The notes under the pieces are model-generated. The model was not told the DNA's origin. It ran no database searches and was given only the letters and a program-made list of their open reading frames with translations. Source: Haemophilus parainfluenzae (GTDB taxonomy: Bacteria; Pseudomonadota; Gammaproteobacteria; Enterobacterales; Pasteurellaceae). Taken from it: a stretch of 6,102 nt of DNA. Positions within the stretch are counted from its first letter, which is position 1. Each line of letters opens with the position of its first letter. Made by a program: the position numbers and the translations under genes. The DNA lies in assembly GCA_018381425.1 (NCBI GenBank), contig JAGZRY010000101.1, forward strand, positions 1-6,102, read 5' to 3'. Shown here piece after piece: positions 1 through 6,102 of this stretch.

Positions 1-1
1 G

Positions 2-1225
2 AGTAATCCACGTCCGGTAGGCGGTCGCCTTGTTTCTGCCGCAATTCTCTTTTTTGCACCACTTGCCGTGCTTTGCGTTTTATTAATTTTAAAACGTTTG
101 GTTTTCGGTATTGGTTCCGTTACCGCACTTAATGGCGGTTATCCTTGGGGTTTATGGATTGCCTTTGACTTACTTGTCGGTACAGGATTTGCCTGTGGCG
201 GTTGGGCGTTAGCTTGGACCGTGTATATTTTCAATAAAGGGAAGTATCACGCTCTTGTTCGCCCTGCATTGCTTGCAAGTTTATTCGGCTATTCCCTTGG
301 TGGTTTATCTATTACCATTGATATGGGACGTTATTGGCATTTACCATATTTCTACATTCCAGGTCAGTTCAACACGAATTCCGTTCTATTTGAAACGGCA
401 TTTTGTATGACGGTGTACATCATCGTGGTAACCCTAGAATTTGCCCCGGTATGGCTTGGTTTCTTCGGCTTGAAAAAATGGTTTAATAAACTGAACAAAA
501 TCATGTTTTTCATTATTGCCTTGGGTGCCTTGTTACCAATGATGCACCAATCTTCAATGGGTTCCTTGATGATTGTGGCTGGTCACAAAGTCCATCCGGT
601 ATGGCAAAGCTATGAAGTGCTACCAATTCTCTCCTTGCTGACTGCTTTCATTATGGGCTTCTCTATTGTGATTTTTGAGGGTTCTTTAGTTAAAGCGGGT
701 CTTGCAGGAAAAACACCAGATGAACGTCATTTATTTACTCAATTAGCACGCGTTACCGCAGGATTAATTTTCTGTTTCTTAGCGGTGCGTTTTGGTGAGT
801 TGATTTATCACGACAAACTGCAAATGGTTGTGGGTTTCGATAAATTAACTAAATTTGAAGCATGGATGTTCTGGATGGAAGTCTGGTTGATGGTATTACC
901 ATTACTAACCCTCTTCCTTGGGGAGAAAAAATCAGATTCCCGTTGGTTATTTATTTCGGCATTAAGCATGTTACTCGGTGCAGCATTATGGCGTATGAAC
1001 TACTCGCTTATCATGTATAATCCGGGCAATGGCTATCAATATTTCCCATCTGCGGAAGAATTGCTTATTTCAATCGGTTTCGTTTCGATTGAAGTATGTG
1101 CCTATATTTTAATCATTCGTTTATTCCCTGTATTACCGGTATTTAAAGAAAAACATACCGAAGACTCAGAAAAAATTATTGCCGAAAAAGCGGCGTTCAG
1201 CAAAAAAGTTAGCGGAGCAGAATAA
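2..1225 (+). CDS. hybB: Hydrogenase-2 integral membrane subunit HybB, 5' end cut by the window
   Basis: NrfD/HybB-family membrane protein that passes electrons from the periplasmic hydrogenase-2 Fe-S chain to (mena)quinone. The reading frame is open to the window edge. A GTG at 68 is not the true start, because the codons before it (SNPRPVGGRLVS...) align with the E. coli HybB N-terminus as I recall it. Probably only a few codons are missing. About ten hydrophobic spans are visible over 407 codons, and signature stretches such as GYPWGLWIAFDLL and FACGGWALAW are present. Four residues reported to matter for proton transfer in E. coli HybB (Y99, E133, H184, E228) are all kept here, encoded at 290-292, 392-394, 545-547 and 677-679. 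The C-terminal tail is charged and somewhat longer than in E. coli. The stop overlaps the hybC start (TAATG), and an AGCGGAG ribosome site for hybC lies inside the last hybB codons. The identification is firm; the true start is out of view. Confidence 0.96.
   Translation, partial: SNPRPVGGRLVSAAILFFAPLAVLCVLLILKRLVFGIGSVTALNGGYPWGLWIAFDLLVGTGFACGGWALAWTVYIFNKGKYHALVRPALLASLFGYSLGGLSITIDMGRYWHLPYFYIPGQFNTNSVLFETAFCMTVYIIVVTLEFAPVWLGFFGLKKWFNKLNKIMFFIIALGALLPMMHQSSMGSLMIVAGHKVHPVWQSYEVLPILSLLTAFIMGFSIVIFEGSLVKAGLAGKTPDERHLFTQLARVTAGLIFCFLAVRFGELIYHDKLQMVVGFDKLTKFEAWMFWMEVWLMVLPLLTLFLGEKKSDSRWLFISALSMLLGAALWRMNYSLIMYNPGNGYQYFPSAEELLISIGFVSIEVCAYILIIRLFPVLPVFKEKHTEDSEKIIAEKAAFSKKVSGAE
122..130 (-). 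repeat. DNA uptake signal core (AAGTGCGGT on the - strand)
   Basis: Perfect 9-bp Haemophilus-type uptake core, read ACCGCACTT on the + strand. It falls exactly on three hybB codons (Thr-Ala-Leu). The AT-rich blocks that usually follow the core are not evident here, so this is a core-only copy. Confidence 0.8.
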
Positions 1226-2934
1226 TGTCAGAAAAAAAACGTATCTCAATTGACCCAATTACTCGTATTGAGGGTCATTTACGTATTGATTGCGAAATTG
1301 AAAACGGCGTCGTCACCAATGCCTGGTCATCTGGTACCATGTGGCGCGGTATGGAAAATATCGTAAAAGGTGCCGACCCACGTGATGCATGGATGATTAT
1401 GCAACGTATCTGTGGCGTATGTACCACAGTACACGCGATTATCAGCGTACGTGCCGTAGAAGATGCTATCGGTGCTAAAGTACCAGTCAATGCACAGTAC
1501 ATTCGTAACATGATTCTTGCTGCACACAGCATTCACGACCATATCGTGCACTTCTATCAACTCTCCGCGATGGACTGGGTGGATATCACCGCTGCGCTAA
1601 AAGCTGATCCTGAAAAAGCAGCAGACATGCTAAAAGGTGTCTCTACATGGTCATTAAACAGTGCTAACGAATTCCGCAACGTACAGAAAAAAATTCAAGC
1701 ATTAGTGGACAGCGGACAACTTGGTATTTTCTCTAACGGTTACTTTGGTCATGCAGCCATGAAACTTCCACCAGAAGCCAACCTCATTGCCGTAGCACAC
1801 TATTTGCAAGCCCTTGAATGTCAACGTGATGCTAACCGTGTAGTTGCATTACTTGGTAGTAAAACACCACATATTCAAAACTTGGCGATTGGTGGTGTGG
1901 CAAACCCAATTAACTTGGATTCCCAAGCTGTGCTTAACCATGAACGTCTCATGTTCGTGAAAGCTTGTATCGATCGCTTAACTGACTTCATCAACCAAGT
2001 GTATAAAGTAGATGCGGCAGTATTTGCGGCTTACTATCCTGAATGGTTAAGCTTGGGTAAAACATCGGGTAACTACTTATCTGTGCCTGAATATCCAATT
2101 GATGCGGACAATTCTAAATTCATGTTGAAAGGTGGTTACGTTGAAAATGGTGATTTATCCACTTTCCGTCCTATCGACCAACAAAAAGATGAATTCGTTG
2201 TAAAAGGAATCAAAGAGAGCGGTAAACACGCTTGGTACGAAGATGATGAACCATTAGAACCGTGGGCTGGTTTAACTCGTCCGAAATATACCGGATGGCA
2301 GGATAATGGTAAATACTCTTGGGTAAAAGCACCAACCTTCTACGGTAAAGTTGTCGAAGTGGGACCTCTCGCCTATTTAATGTGTGGTTTAGCTGCGAAT
2401 GACACACCAACTGTCAACCACTTCAATGAATTAAAAGGCATTTATGAAAAATTGACTGGTAACACGTTAACTACCGATCAATTACATTCTACCCTTGGAC
2501 GTATTATCGGTCGTACCGTACATTGCTGTGCGCTCAACGACATTTTAAGCGCTCAATGGCAAATGCTCATTGATAATATCGCTAAAGGTGATATGACGGC
2601 GTATATCAAAACGGACATCCCAGCAAGCGGCGAGTTCCGTGGTGTTGGTTTTGGTGAAGTACCACGCGGTATGCTTTCTCACTGGGTTGTCATCAAAGAC
2701 GGTCGCATTGAAAACTATCAAGCCGTTGTACCATCTACATGGAATGCAGGTCCACGTAACGAACAAGACCAAATGGGTCCTTATGAGCTTTCCATTATTG
2801 GTACACCGGTGGCAGATCCAACTAAACCATTGGAAGTGGTCAGAACCATTCACTCTTTCGACCCTTGTATGTCCTGTGCCGTGCACGTGGTTAATACCGA
2901 AAACGGTGAAGTGACTGAAGTGAAGGTGTTGTAA
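1225..2934 (+). CDS. hybC: Hydrogenase-2 large subunit HybC ([NiFe] catalytic subunit precursor)
   Basis: Catalytic subunit of the periplasmic uptake [NiFe]-hydrogenase 2, which oxidises H2 at the Ni-Fe(CN)2CO centre. It is 569 aa against 567 in E. coli. The N-terminal RIEGH motif is at 14-18. The first Ni-binding motif, RICGVCTTVH, is at 61-70 (Cys63, Cys66), and the second, DPCMSCAVH, at 546-554 (Cys548, Cys551). A 15-residue tail follows His554. In this family the maturation protease removes the tail after that His once nickel is inserted, and here the protease gene hybD is next door. There is no signal peptide, as expected: the family crosses the membrane through Tat with the signal-bearing small subunit HybO. 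The start is supported by GGAG at 1214-1217 and by TAATG overlap with hybB; the stop overlaps hybD in the same way. The gene is full length and intact. Confidence 0.98.
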   Translation: MSEKKRISIDPITRIEGHLRIDCEIENGVVTNAWSSGTMWRGMENIVKGADPRDAWMIMQRICGVCTTVHAIISVRAVEDAIGAKVPVNAQYIRNMILAAHSIHDHIVHFYQLSAMDWVDITAALKADPEKAADMLKGVSTWSLNSANEFRNVQKKIQALVDSGQLGIFSNGYFGHAAMKLPPEANLIAVAHYLQALECQRDANRVVALLGSKTPHIQNLAIGGVANPINLDSQAVLNHERLMFVKACIDRLTDFINQVYKVDAAVFAAYYPEWLSLGKTSGNYLSVPEYPIDADNSKFMLKGGYVENGDLSTFRPIDQQKDEFVVKGIKESGKHAWYEDDEPLEPWAGLTRPKYTGWQDNGKYSWVKAPTFYGKVVEVGPLAYLMCGLAANDTPTVNHFNELKGIYEKLTGNTLTTDQLHSTLGRIIGRTVHCCALNDILSAQWQMLIDNIAKGDMTAYIKTDIPASGEFRGVGFGEVPRGMLSHWVVIKDGRIENYQAVVPSTWNAGPRNEQDQMGPYELSIIGTPVADPTKPLEVVRTIHSFDPCMSCAVHVVNTENGEVTEVKVL

Positions 2935-3413
2935 TGAAGCCGTTAATTCTTGGCGTCGGCAATATTTTGTTAAGTGATGAAGGTGTCGGTGTACGTGTTG
3001 TGCAGGAGCTTGAAAAACGCCCTGAAATTCAACCGCACTTTGACATCATCGATGGTGGTACTTGTGGCATGGAATTACTGGATGCGATGGCAAATCGCGA
3101 GCATTTGATTATTGTCGATGCCGTGCTTGCTAACAAACAGCCAGGCGAGATTATTGTGTTGCATGACGAGCAGGTGCCCACCTTTTTCTCTCGTAAAATT
3201 TCGCCACACCAACTCGGCATTTGTGATGTACTTTCTGCGATGAAATTGACGGATGAATTTCCAAAACACCTTTGCCTTATCGGCATCCAACCAGAATCAC
3301 TAGAATCTGGAATTGGTTTGACGGAAACAATACAAAACATGTTGCCAAAGGTTTTTGAAACGTTAAATCAAGTCATTAAGGAATACGGTTTGAATCTAGA
3401 TTCTTCTCTTTAG
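2934..3413 (+). CDS. hybD: Hydrogenase-2 maturation endopeptidase HybD
   Basis: Cytoplasmic nickel-dependent protease (peptidase M52/HycI family) that clips the C-terminal tail from the HybC precursor after metal insertion. The N-terminal GVGNILLSDEGVGVR stretch is typical. The three residues that contact nickel in E. coli HybD (Glu16, Asp62, His93) correspond to Glu16, Asp62 and His92 here; the last sits in KISPHQLG, with one residue deleted before it. The length is 159 aa against about 164 in E. coli. The extreme C-terminus (NLDSSL) is shorter, and its last codons run into a hairpin repeat (see 3406-3485). The start ATG overlaps the hybC stop as TAATG, with GAAGG at 2922-2926 as the ribosome site, so translation is probably coupled to hybC. 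Function is assigned by family and context. Confidence 0.96.
   Translation: MKPLILGVGNILLSDEGVGVRVVQELEKRPEIQPHFDIIDGGTCGMELLDAMANREHLIIVDAVLANKQPGEIIVLHDEQVPTFFSRKISPHQLGICDVLSAMKLTDEFPKHLCLIGIQPESLESGIGLTETIQNMLPKVFETLNQVIKEYGLNLDSSL
3032..3040 (-). repeat. DNA uptake signal with flanking AT blocks
   Basis: Perfect uptake core AAGTGCGGT on the - strand, within hybD (region of Gln33-Phe36). Downstream in the uptake orientation come GAATTTC and GTTTTT at about one helical turn spacing, which fits the extended Haemophilus consensus. Confidence 0.85.
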
Positions 3414-3485
3414 AAAAGAGGGGCCGACTTAATTAATCGAAACTAGGGTTAAATCTCCCCTAACCCCCTCTTTACGAAAGAGGGG
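3406..3485 (+). repeat. Pair of near-identical 18-bp hairpin repeats over the hybD stop and spacer
   Basis: CTCTTTAGAAAAGAGGGG at 3406-3423 and CTCTTTACGAAAGAGGGG at 3468-3485 match at 16 of 18 positions in direct orientation, 62 bp apart. Each is itself a dyad (CTCTTT / AAAGAG with a 3-nt loop). The second is extended to 9 bp by the preceding C-run. The first copy contains the hybD stop codon TAG (3411-3413). Between them lie a further dyad, GGGTTA 3446-3451 with TAACCC 3461-3466, and an AT-rich TTAATTAA. This looks like a small non-coding interspersed element or a duplicated terminator. Which one cannot be told from a single copy. Confidence 0.65.
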
Positions 3486-3495
3486 AATTTTCTTT
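3465..3495 (+). terminator. Candidate intrinsic terminator or attenuator between hybD and hybE
   Basis: A perfect 9-bp stem (CCCCTCTTT 3465-3473 with AAAGAGGGG 3477-3485, loop ACG) is followed by AATTTTCTTT. The T-run is interrupted and starts two bases after the stem, so termination is probably partial. If so, hybE would be expressed at a lower level than hybBCD or need its own promoter. I could not find a convincing promoter in 3486-3543. Confidence 0.5.
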
Positions 3496-3543
3496 AAGGT
3501 TTCTCCAGAATTCTTTAATCTTATTAATATTGAAAAATAAACC

Positions 3544-4053
3544 ATGTATCGACACGAAAAAACACCACAAAATTCGACCGCACTTTTAACCTCTGTCACT
3601 GGCTTTGAAGAAAACCCAACGGAGATTTTCCTTACTGAAATGAAAAACATTGTGCCCGAAATGCAAGATCTTCCTTTTTATCACAAAGGCATCAAGTGTT
3701 TCTGCCCTAAATTTGTTTTATTCGAAGACCAATGGATTGGCACAGTATTAACCCCGTGGATGATGAGTATTGTAATTCTGCCTGGGCCTCAACAACAATG
3801 GGAGCCTCGTGAATTAGGTGACAAACTCACCGTGCAGCTGCCTTACAAAGCACTCACTTTCACCGTTAGTAGCATTGAAAATGTACCGCAATATTTAAGT
3901 TGCTCCTTACATTCACCCCTCGATCCGAATCTGACTAATGAACAAGCGATTCAACTCACACAAGATTGTTTACGTATGATTTTATCTATACCAACCGCAC
4001 AGCCGACATTTAATGCTGATCGTCGTAATCTATTTAAGGCTATGATTAAATAA
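3544..4053 (+). CDS. hybE: Hydrogenase-2 assembly chaperone HybE
   Basis: HybE/HupJ-family cytoplasmic chaperone. In E. coli HybE binds the Tat signal of the small subunit HybO and coordinates its assembly with HybC before export. It is 169 aa against 162 in E. coli. Recognisable blocks are LFEDQWIGTVLTPWMMS (59-75), ILPGP (78-82), QYLSCSLHSPL (116-126) and RMILSIP (144-150), all close to E. coli HybE as I recall it. The N-terminus is about 13 residues longer before the shared Gly-Phe (20-21). The ATG at 3544 is the only plausible start: an in-frame TAA sits at 3538-3540, and no other ATG, GTG or TTG occurs before Met33. The ribosome site is weak, since only A-rich sequence precedes the ATG. 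An uptake signal encodes residues 12-14. The gene follows hybD by 130 bp and is the last gene of the hyb cluster. Confidence 0.93.
   Translation: MYRHEKTPQNSTALLTSVTGFEENPTEIFLTEMKNIVPEMQDLPFYHKGIKCFCPKFVLFEDQWIGTVLTPWMMSIVILPGPQQQWEPRELGDKLTVQLPYKALTFTVSSIENVPQYLSCSLHSPLDPNLTNEQAIQLTQDCLRMILSIPTAQPTFNADRRNLFKAMIK
3577..3585 (-). repeat. DNA uptake signal with AT blocks inside the hybE 5' end
   Basis: Perfect core AAGTGCGGT on the - strand, followed in that orientation by GAATTTT and GTTTTTT at about one-turn spacing. It is a strong match to the extended uptake consensus. On the + strand it reads exactly as codons Thr12-Ala13-Leu14 of hybE. Confidence 0.88.
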
Positions 4054-4076
4054 ATGTAAGCTGCAACTAGTTAATA

Positions 4077-4114
4077 AAAATGGGCAAAGTAAAATAACTT
4101 ACTTTGCCCATTTT
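4077..4114. terminator. Bidirectional intrinsic terminator between hybE and serA
   Basis: The arms AAAATGGGCAAAGTAA (4077-4092) and TTACTTTGCCCATTTT (4099-4114) pair perfectly over 16 bp with a 6-nt loop. On the + strand the stem core runs into TTTTGCTTT; on the - strand it runs into TTTTTATTAA. It lies 23 bp after the hybE stop and 49 bp after the serA stop, between convergent genes, so it can end both transcripts. The T-run is better on the serA side. Confidence 0.9.
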
Positions 4115-4124
4115 GCTTTGCATC

Positions 4125-4159
4125 CCGCACAAAGTGCGGTCAATTTTTGCTTAATTTTT
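4125..4159 (+). repeat. Extended DNA uptake signal with partial inverted copy
   Basis: The core AAGTGCGGT is at 4132-4140, followed by AATTTTT (4142-4148) and AATTTTT (4153-4159). These two AT blocks are 11 bp apart, a near-ideal match to the extended Haemophilus uptake consensus. A 6-bp inverted copy of the core (CCGCAC 4125-4130, GTGCGG 4134-4139, 3-nt loop) makes a small hairpin. Convergent uptake signals often act as terminators in this family. Here the second copy is incomplete and the main terminator is the adjacent stem, so any termination role is secondary. Confidence 0.88.
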
Positions 4160-4163
4160 CACA

Positions 4164-5396
4164 TTAATACAACACACGTGCTTTAATTGTGCCTTCAATC
4201 TCACGGAGTTTGGCTAACAATGGTGATGCATCATCTGTTTCAACATCTACCACAACATAACCAATTTTTGGATCGGTTTGCAGATATTGCGCTGCAATAT
4301 TGAGATTGGCTTCGACGAAAATTTGGTTCAGTTTGTTTAATACACCAGGACGGTTTTCGTGAATATGGAGTAAACGTTTTGTGCCAACGTGTTCTGGTAA
4401 AGATACTTCTGGAAAATTCACAGAAGAAAGGGTTGAGCCGTTATCAGAATATTTCACAAATTTACCCGCCACTTCAAAACCAATGTTTTCTTGTGCTTCC
4501 GCGGTTGAACCACCGATATGAGGGGTTAAAATCACATTATCAAATTTACGTAATGGTGAAACAAACTCTTCATTGATTGAAGCGGGTTCAACAGGGAATA
4601 CATCAACCGCCGCGCCACGGACTTTGCCTTCTTCAAGCGCTGCTGTTAAAGCATCAATATCCACCACAGTACCACGTGCCGCATTGATCAAAATAGAATC
4701 TTGTTTTAACTGTGCAATACGTTCAGCACTCATTAAATTACGAGTTGAAGGTAAATCTGGTACATGAAGCGAAATCACATCACAAGAACCTAACAGCTCT
4801 TCAAGTGTGTGTAATTGTTTTGCATTACCCAATGGCAATTTATTTTCAATATCGTAGAAATACACCTCCATCCCTAAAGATTCCGCAATAATACTTAATT
4901 GCGAACCGATATGGCCGTAACCCACAATACCTAATTTTTTGCCACGCACTTCATGAGAACCCACTGCCGATTTATTCCATAAACCACGATGTACATCTGC
5001 ATTCGCTTGAGGGATATTACGCATTAAAAGCAAAATTTCACCCAACACTAATTCAGCCACAGAACGTGTATTGGAGAACGGGGCATTAAATACCGGAATC
5101 CCACGCATTTTTGCTGCATTAAGATCCACTTGGTTGGTACCAATACAGAAACAGCCAATGGCAATGAGTTTCGGCGCAGCTTCAATCATTTCCTTAGTCA
5201 AATTAGTACGAGAACGTAAGCCGATAAAATGCGCATCTTTAATGGCTTCTTTTAGCTCATCACCATCTAAGGCTTTTTTGTAAAAGTCGATATTGGTGTA
5301 GCCTGCGGCATGTAAGGTATCTAATGCACTTTGGTGCACGCCCTCTAATAGCACAAATTTAATTTTTGATTTGTCGAGTGACACTTTGTTTGTCAT
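4164..5396 (-). CDS. serA: D-3-phosphoglycerate dehydrogenase SerA
   Basis: Cytoplasmic NAD-dependent enzyme for the first step of serine synthesis, 3-phosphoglycerate to 3-phosphohydroxypyruvate. It is 410 aa, the same as E. coli. The order is an N-terminal substrate domain, a Rossmann NAD domain with GYGHIG at 159-164 and Asp182 after the second strand, the return of the substrate domain, and a C-terminal ACT domain from about 340. The catalytic trio is present: Arg241 (RGTVVD), Glu270 (PVEP) and His293 (TPHIGGST). In the ACT domain, His346, Asn348 and Asn366 match the serine-binding residues of E. coli (344, 346, 364), so feedback inhibition by serine is expected. The frame stays open up to an upstream ATG at 5453. 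I chose the ATG at 5396 because it gives the family's length and N-terminus (KVSLDKSKIKF) and has a strong ribosome site. It lies 19 bp after rpiA and is probably co-transcribed with it. Confidence 0.97.
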   Translation of the reverse strand: MTNKVSLDKSKIKFVLLEGVHQSALDTLHAAGYTNIDFYKKALDGDELKEAIKDAHFIGLRSRTNLTKEMIEAAPKLIAIGCFCIGTNQVDLNAAKMRGIPVFNAPFSNTRSVAELVLGEILLLMRNIPQANADVHRGLWNKSAVGSHEVRGKKLGIVGYGHIGSQLSIIAESLGMEVYFYDIENKLPLGNAKQLHTLEELLGSCDVISLHVPDLPSTRNLMSAERIAQLKQDSILINAARGTVVDIDALTAALEEGKVRGAAVDVFPVEPASINEEFVSPLRKFDNVILTPHIGGSTAEAQENIGFEVAGKFVKYSDNGSTLSSVNFPEVSLPEHVGTKRLLHIHENRPGVLNKLNQIFVEANLNIAAQYLQTDPKIGYVVVDVETDDASPLLAKLREIEGTIKARVLY

Positions 5397-5401
5397 GTTT
5401 G

Positions 5402-5408
5402 CTTCCTT
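5402..5408 (-). promoter_or_regulatory. Ribosome binding site fixing the serA start
   Basis: AAGGAAG on the - strand, 5 nt before the ATG at 5396. It supports this start over the in-frame upstream ATG at 5453, which lies inside rpiA. Confidence 0.8.
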
Positions 5409-5415
5409 ATTTTTA

Positions 5416-6075
5416 TTAATCAATGACTTTTGCGCCTTCTGGTGTACCAACAATCACAATATCGGCCCCACGTAAGGCAAAAATACCATTTGTTACCACA
5501 CCGGCTACGTTATTCAATTCTTTTTCCATTTCGACTGGATTTAAAATGGCGAAGTTATGCACATCTAAAATCACATTACCGTTATCCGTTACTACACCTT
5601 CACGATATTCTGGCGCACCACCAAGGGAAACTAATTTACGGCCAACTTGTGAGCGCGCCATTGGAATGACTTCTACTGGTAATGGGAAAGTCGTACCTAA
5701 AACATCCACTTGTTTACTAGTATCTACAATACAAATAAATTTTTTCGCTAAAGCGGCCACAATTTTTTCGCGAGTCAGTGCTGCACCGCCACCTTTGATC
5801 ATCATTTTTTGTGGATTGATTTCATCTGCGCCATCCACATAAATATCTAAACTTGATACATCGTTAGCACTAAATACTTCAATACCCTGTTTACGTAATA
5901 ACTCTTCTGAAGCTTTAGATGCTGCTACCGCGCCTTGAATTTGATCTTTTAATTCTCCTAAGGCTTCAATAAAACAATTCACTGTTGAACCACTTCCCAC
6001 GCCAACAATGGTATCGGGCTTAACATATTTTAACGCCGCACGTGCCGCTAATTTTTTCATTTCTAATTGGTCCAT
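5416..6075 (-). CDS. rpiA: Ribose-5-phosphate isomerase A
   Basis: Cytoplasmic enzyme of the non-oxidative pentose phosphate pathway that interconverts ribose 5-phosphate and ribulose 5-phosphate. It is 219 aa, identical in length to E. coli RpiA. The phosphate-binding GSGST loop is at 27-31. The active-site residues known from E. coli are all in place: Asp81 and Asp84 (DGADEINP), Lys94 (KGGGAAL) and Glu103 (REK), plus Lys121 (DTSKQVD). The start ATG at 6075 follows AAGGGAG (6082-6088) at a 6-nt spacing. It is the first visible gene of a two-gene unit with serA, an order I recall for both H. influenzae and E. coli. Its promoter would lie in or beyond the last 15 bases and cannot be seen. Confidence 0.97.
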   Translation of the reverse strand: MDQLEMKKLAARAALKYVKPDTIVGVGSGSTVNCFIEALGELKDQIQGAVAASKASEELLRKQGIEVFSANDVSSLDIYVDGADEINPQKMMIKGGGAALTREKIVAALAKKFICIVDTSKQVDVLGTTFPLPVEVIPMARSQVGRKLVSLGGAPEYREGVVTDNGNVILDVHNFAILNPVEMEKELNNVAGVVTNGIFALRGADIVIVGTPEGAKVID

Positions 6076-6081
6076 TTTTCT

Positions 6082-6088
6082 CTCCCTT
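6082..6088 (-). promoter_or_regulatory. Ribosome binding site of rpiA
   Basis: AAGGGAG on the - strand, 6 nt before the rpiA ATG. It is a strong match to the 16S anti-Shine-Dalgarno and confirms the start. Confidence 0.75.
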
Positions 6089-6102
6089 TTAAATCGTGGA
6101 TA

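Noticed and set aside
68..70. GTG as start of hybB
   Set aside because: The frame is open upstream to the window edge, and the preceding codons align with the HybB N-terminus, so the gene is simply cut by the window.
2545..2886. 113-codon open frame on the - strand opposite hybC
   Set aside because: Shadow of the conserved HybC C-terminal half. The translation is rich in His, Trp and Cys and resembles no family I know.
3392..3403. 12-bp perfect palindrome GAATCTAGATTC near the end of hybD
   Set aside because: It is coding (Asn-Leu-Asp region), single copy, and not tied to a known operator. It could mark an edge of the neighbouring repeat but is too short to claim.
3486..3543. Promoter for hybE in the AT-rich stretch
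   Set aside because: Several TTTAAT/TATTAA-like boxes exist, but none has a -35 hexamer at good spacing. AT-rich DNA gives such matches by chance. No clear FNR (TTGAT-N4-ATCAA) site was seen.
3994..4005. Uptake-like ACCGCACAG in hybE
   Set aside because: It differs from the core at two of nine positions and has no flanking AT blocks.
5397..5453. Nineteen extra N-terminal codons for serA from an upstream ATG inside rpiA
   Set aside because: They have no counterpart in the SerA family, and the ATG at 5396 has a strong ribosome site and gives exactly 410 aa.
5423..5842. 139-codon open frame on the + strand opposite rpiA
   Set aside because: It is antisense to a full-length conserved enzyme, with low-complexity composition, no ribosome site and no recognisable domain.

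Overview
This is an ordinary, gene-dense stretch of a Pasteurellaceae genome, close to Haemophilus or Aggregatibacter. Two things point there. First, four perfect copies of the Haemophilus-type DNA uptake core AAGTGCGGT (or its complement) occur in 6.1 kb, where chance predicts about 0.05. Second, the rpiA-serA pair is in the arrangement I recall for Haemophilus influenzae and the enterobacteria. The species cannot be fixed from the sequence alone.

Left part, + strand (2-4053): the downstream half of a hydrogenase-2 (hyb) operon. hybB, cut at its 5' end, encodes the quinone-reactive membrane subunit. hybC encodes the [NiFe] large subunit, hybD its C-terminal maturation protease, and hybE an assembly and Tat-proofreading chaperone. 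hybB/hybC and hybC/hybD overlap as TAATG, so translation is probably coupled. hybE is set apart by 130 bp holding two near-identical 18-bp hairpins in direct orientation, the first lying over the hybD stop codon. hybO and hybA are expected just upstream. No hybF or hybG homologue follows hybE.

Middle (4054-4163): a 16-bp perfect stem with T-runs on both sides ends the two convergent units. Beside it is a textbook extended uptake sequence.

Right part, - strand (6075-4164): rpiA (ribose-5-phosphate isomerase A), then after 19 bp serA (D-3-phosphoglycerate dehydrogenase with a C-terminal ACT domain). These are core-metabolism genes with intact catalytic residues.

Together the hyb genes make, mature and anchor a periplasmic H2-oxidising enzyme that feeds electrons to the quinone pool, typically for fumarate respiration. 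rpiA and serA are a separate metabolic unit. I found no mobile gene, CRISPR array, RNA gene or evident new system. The least explained stretch is the paired-hairpin spacer between hybD and hybE.
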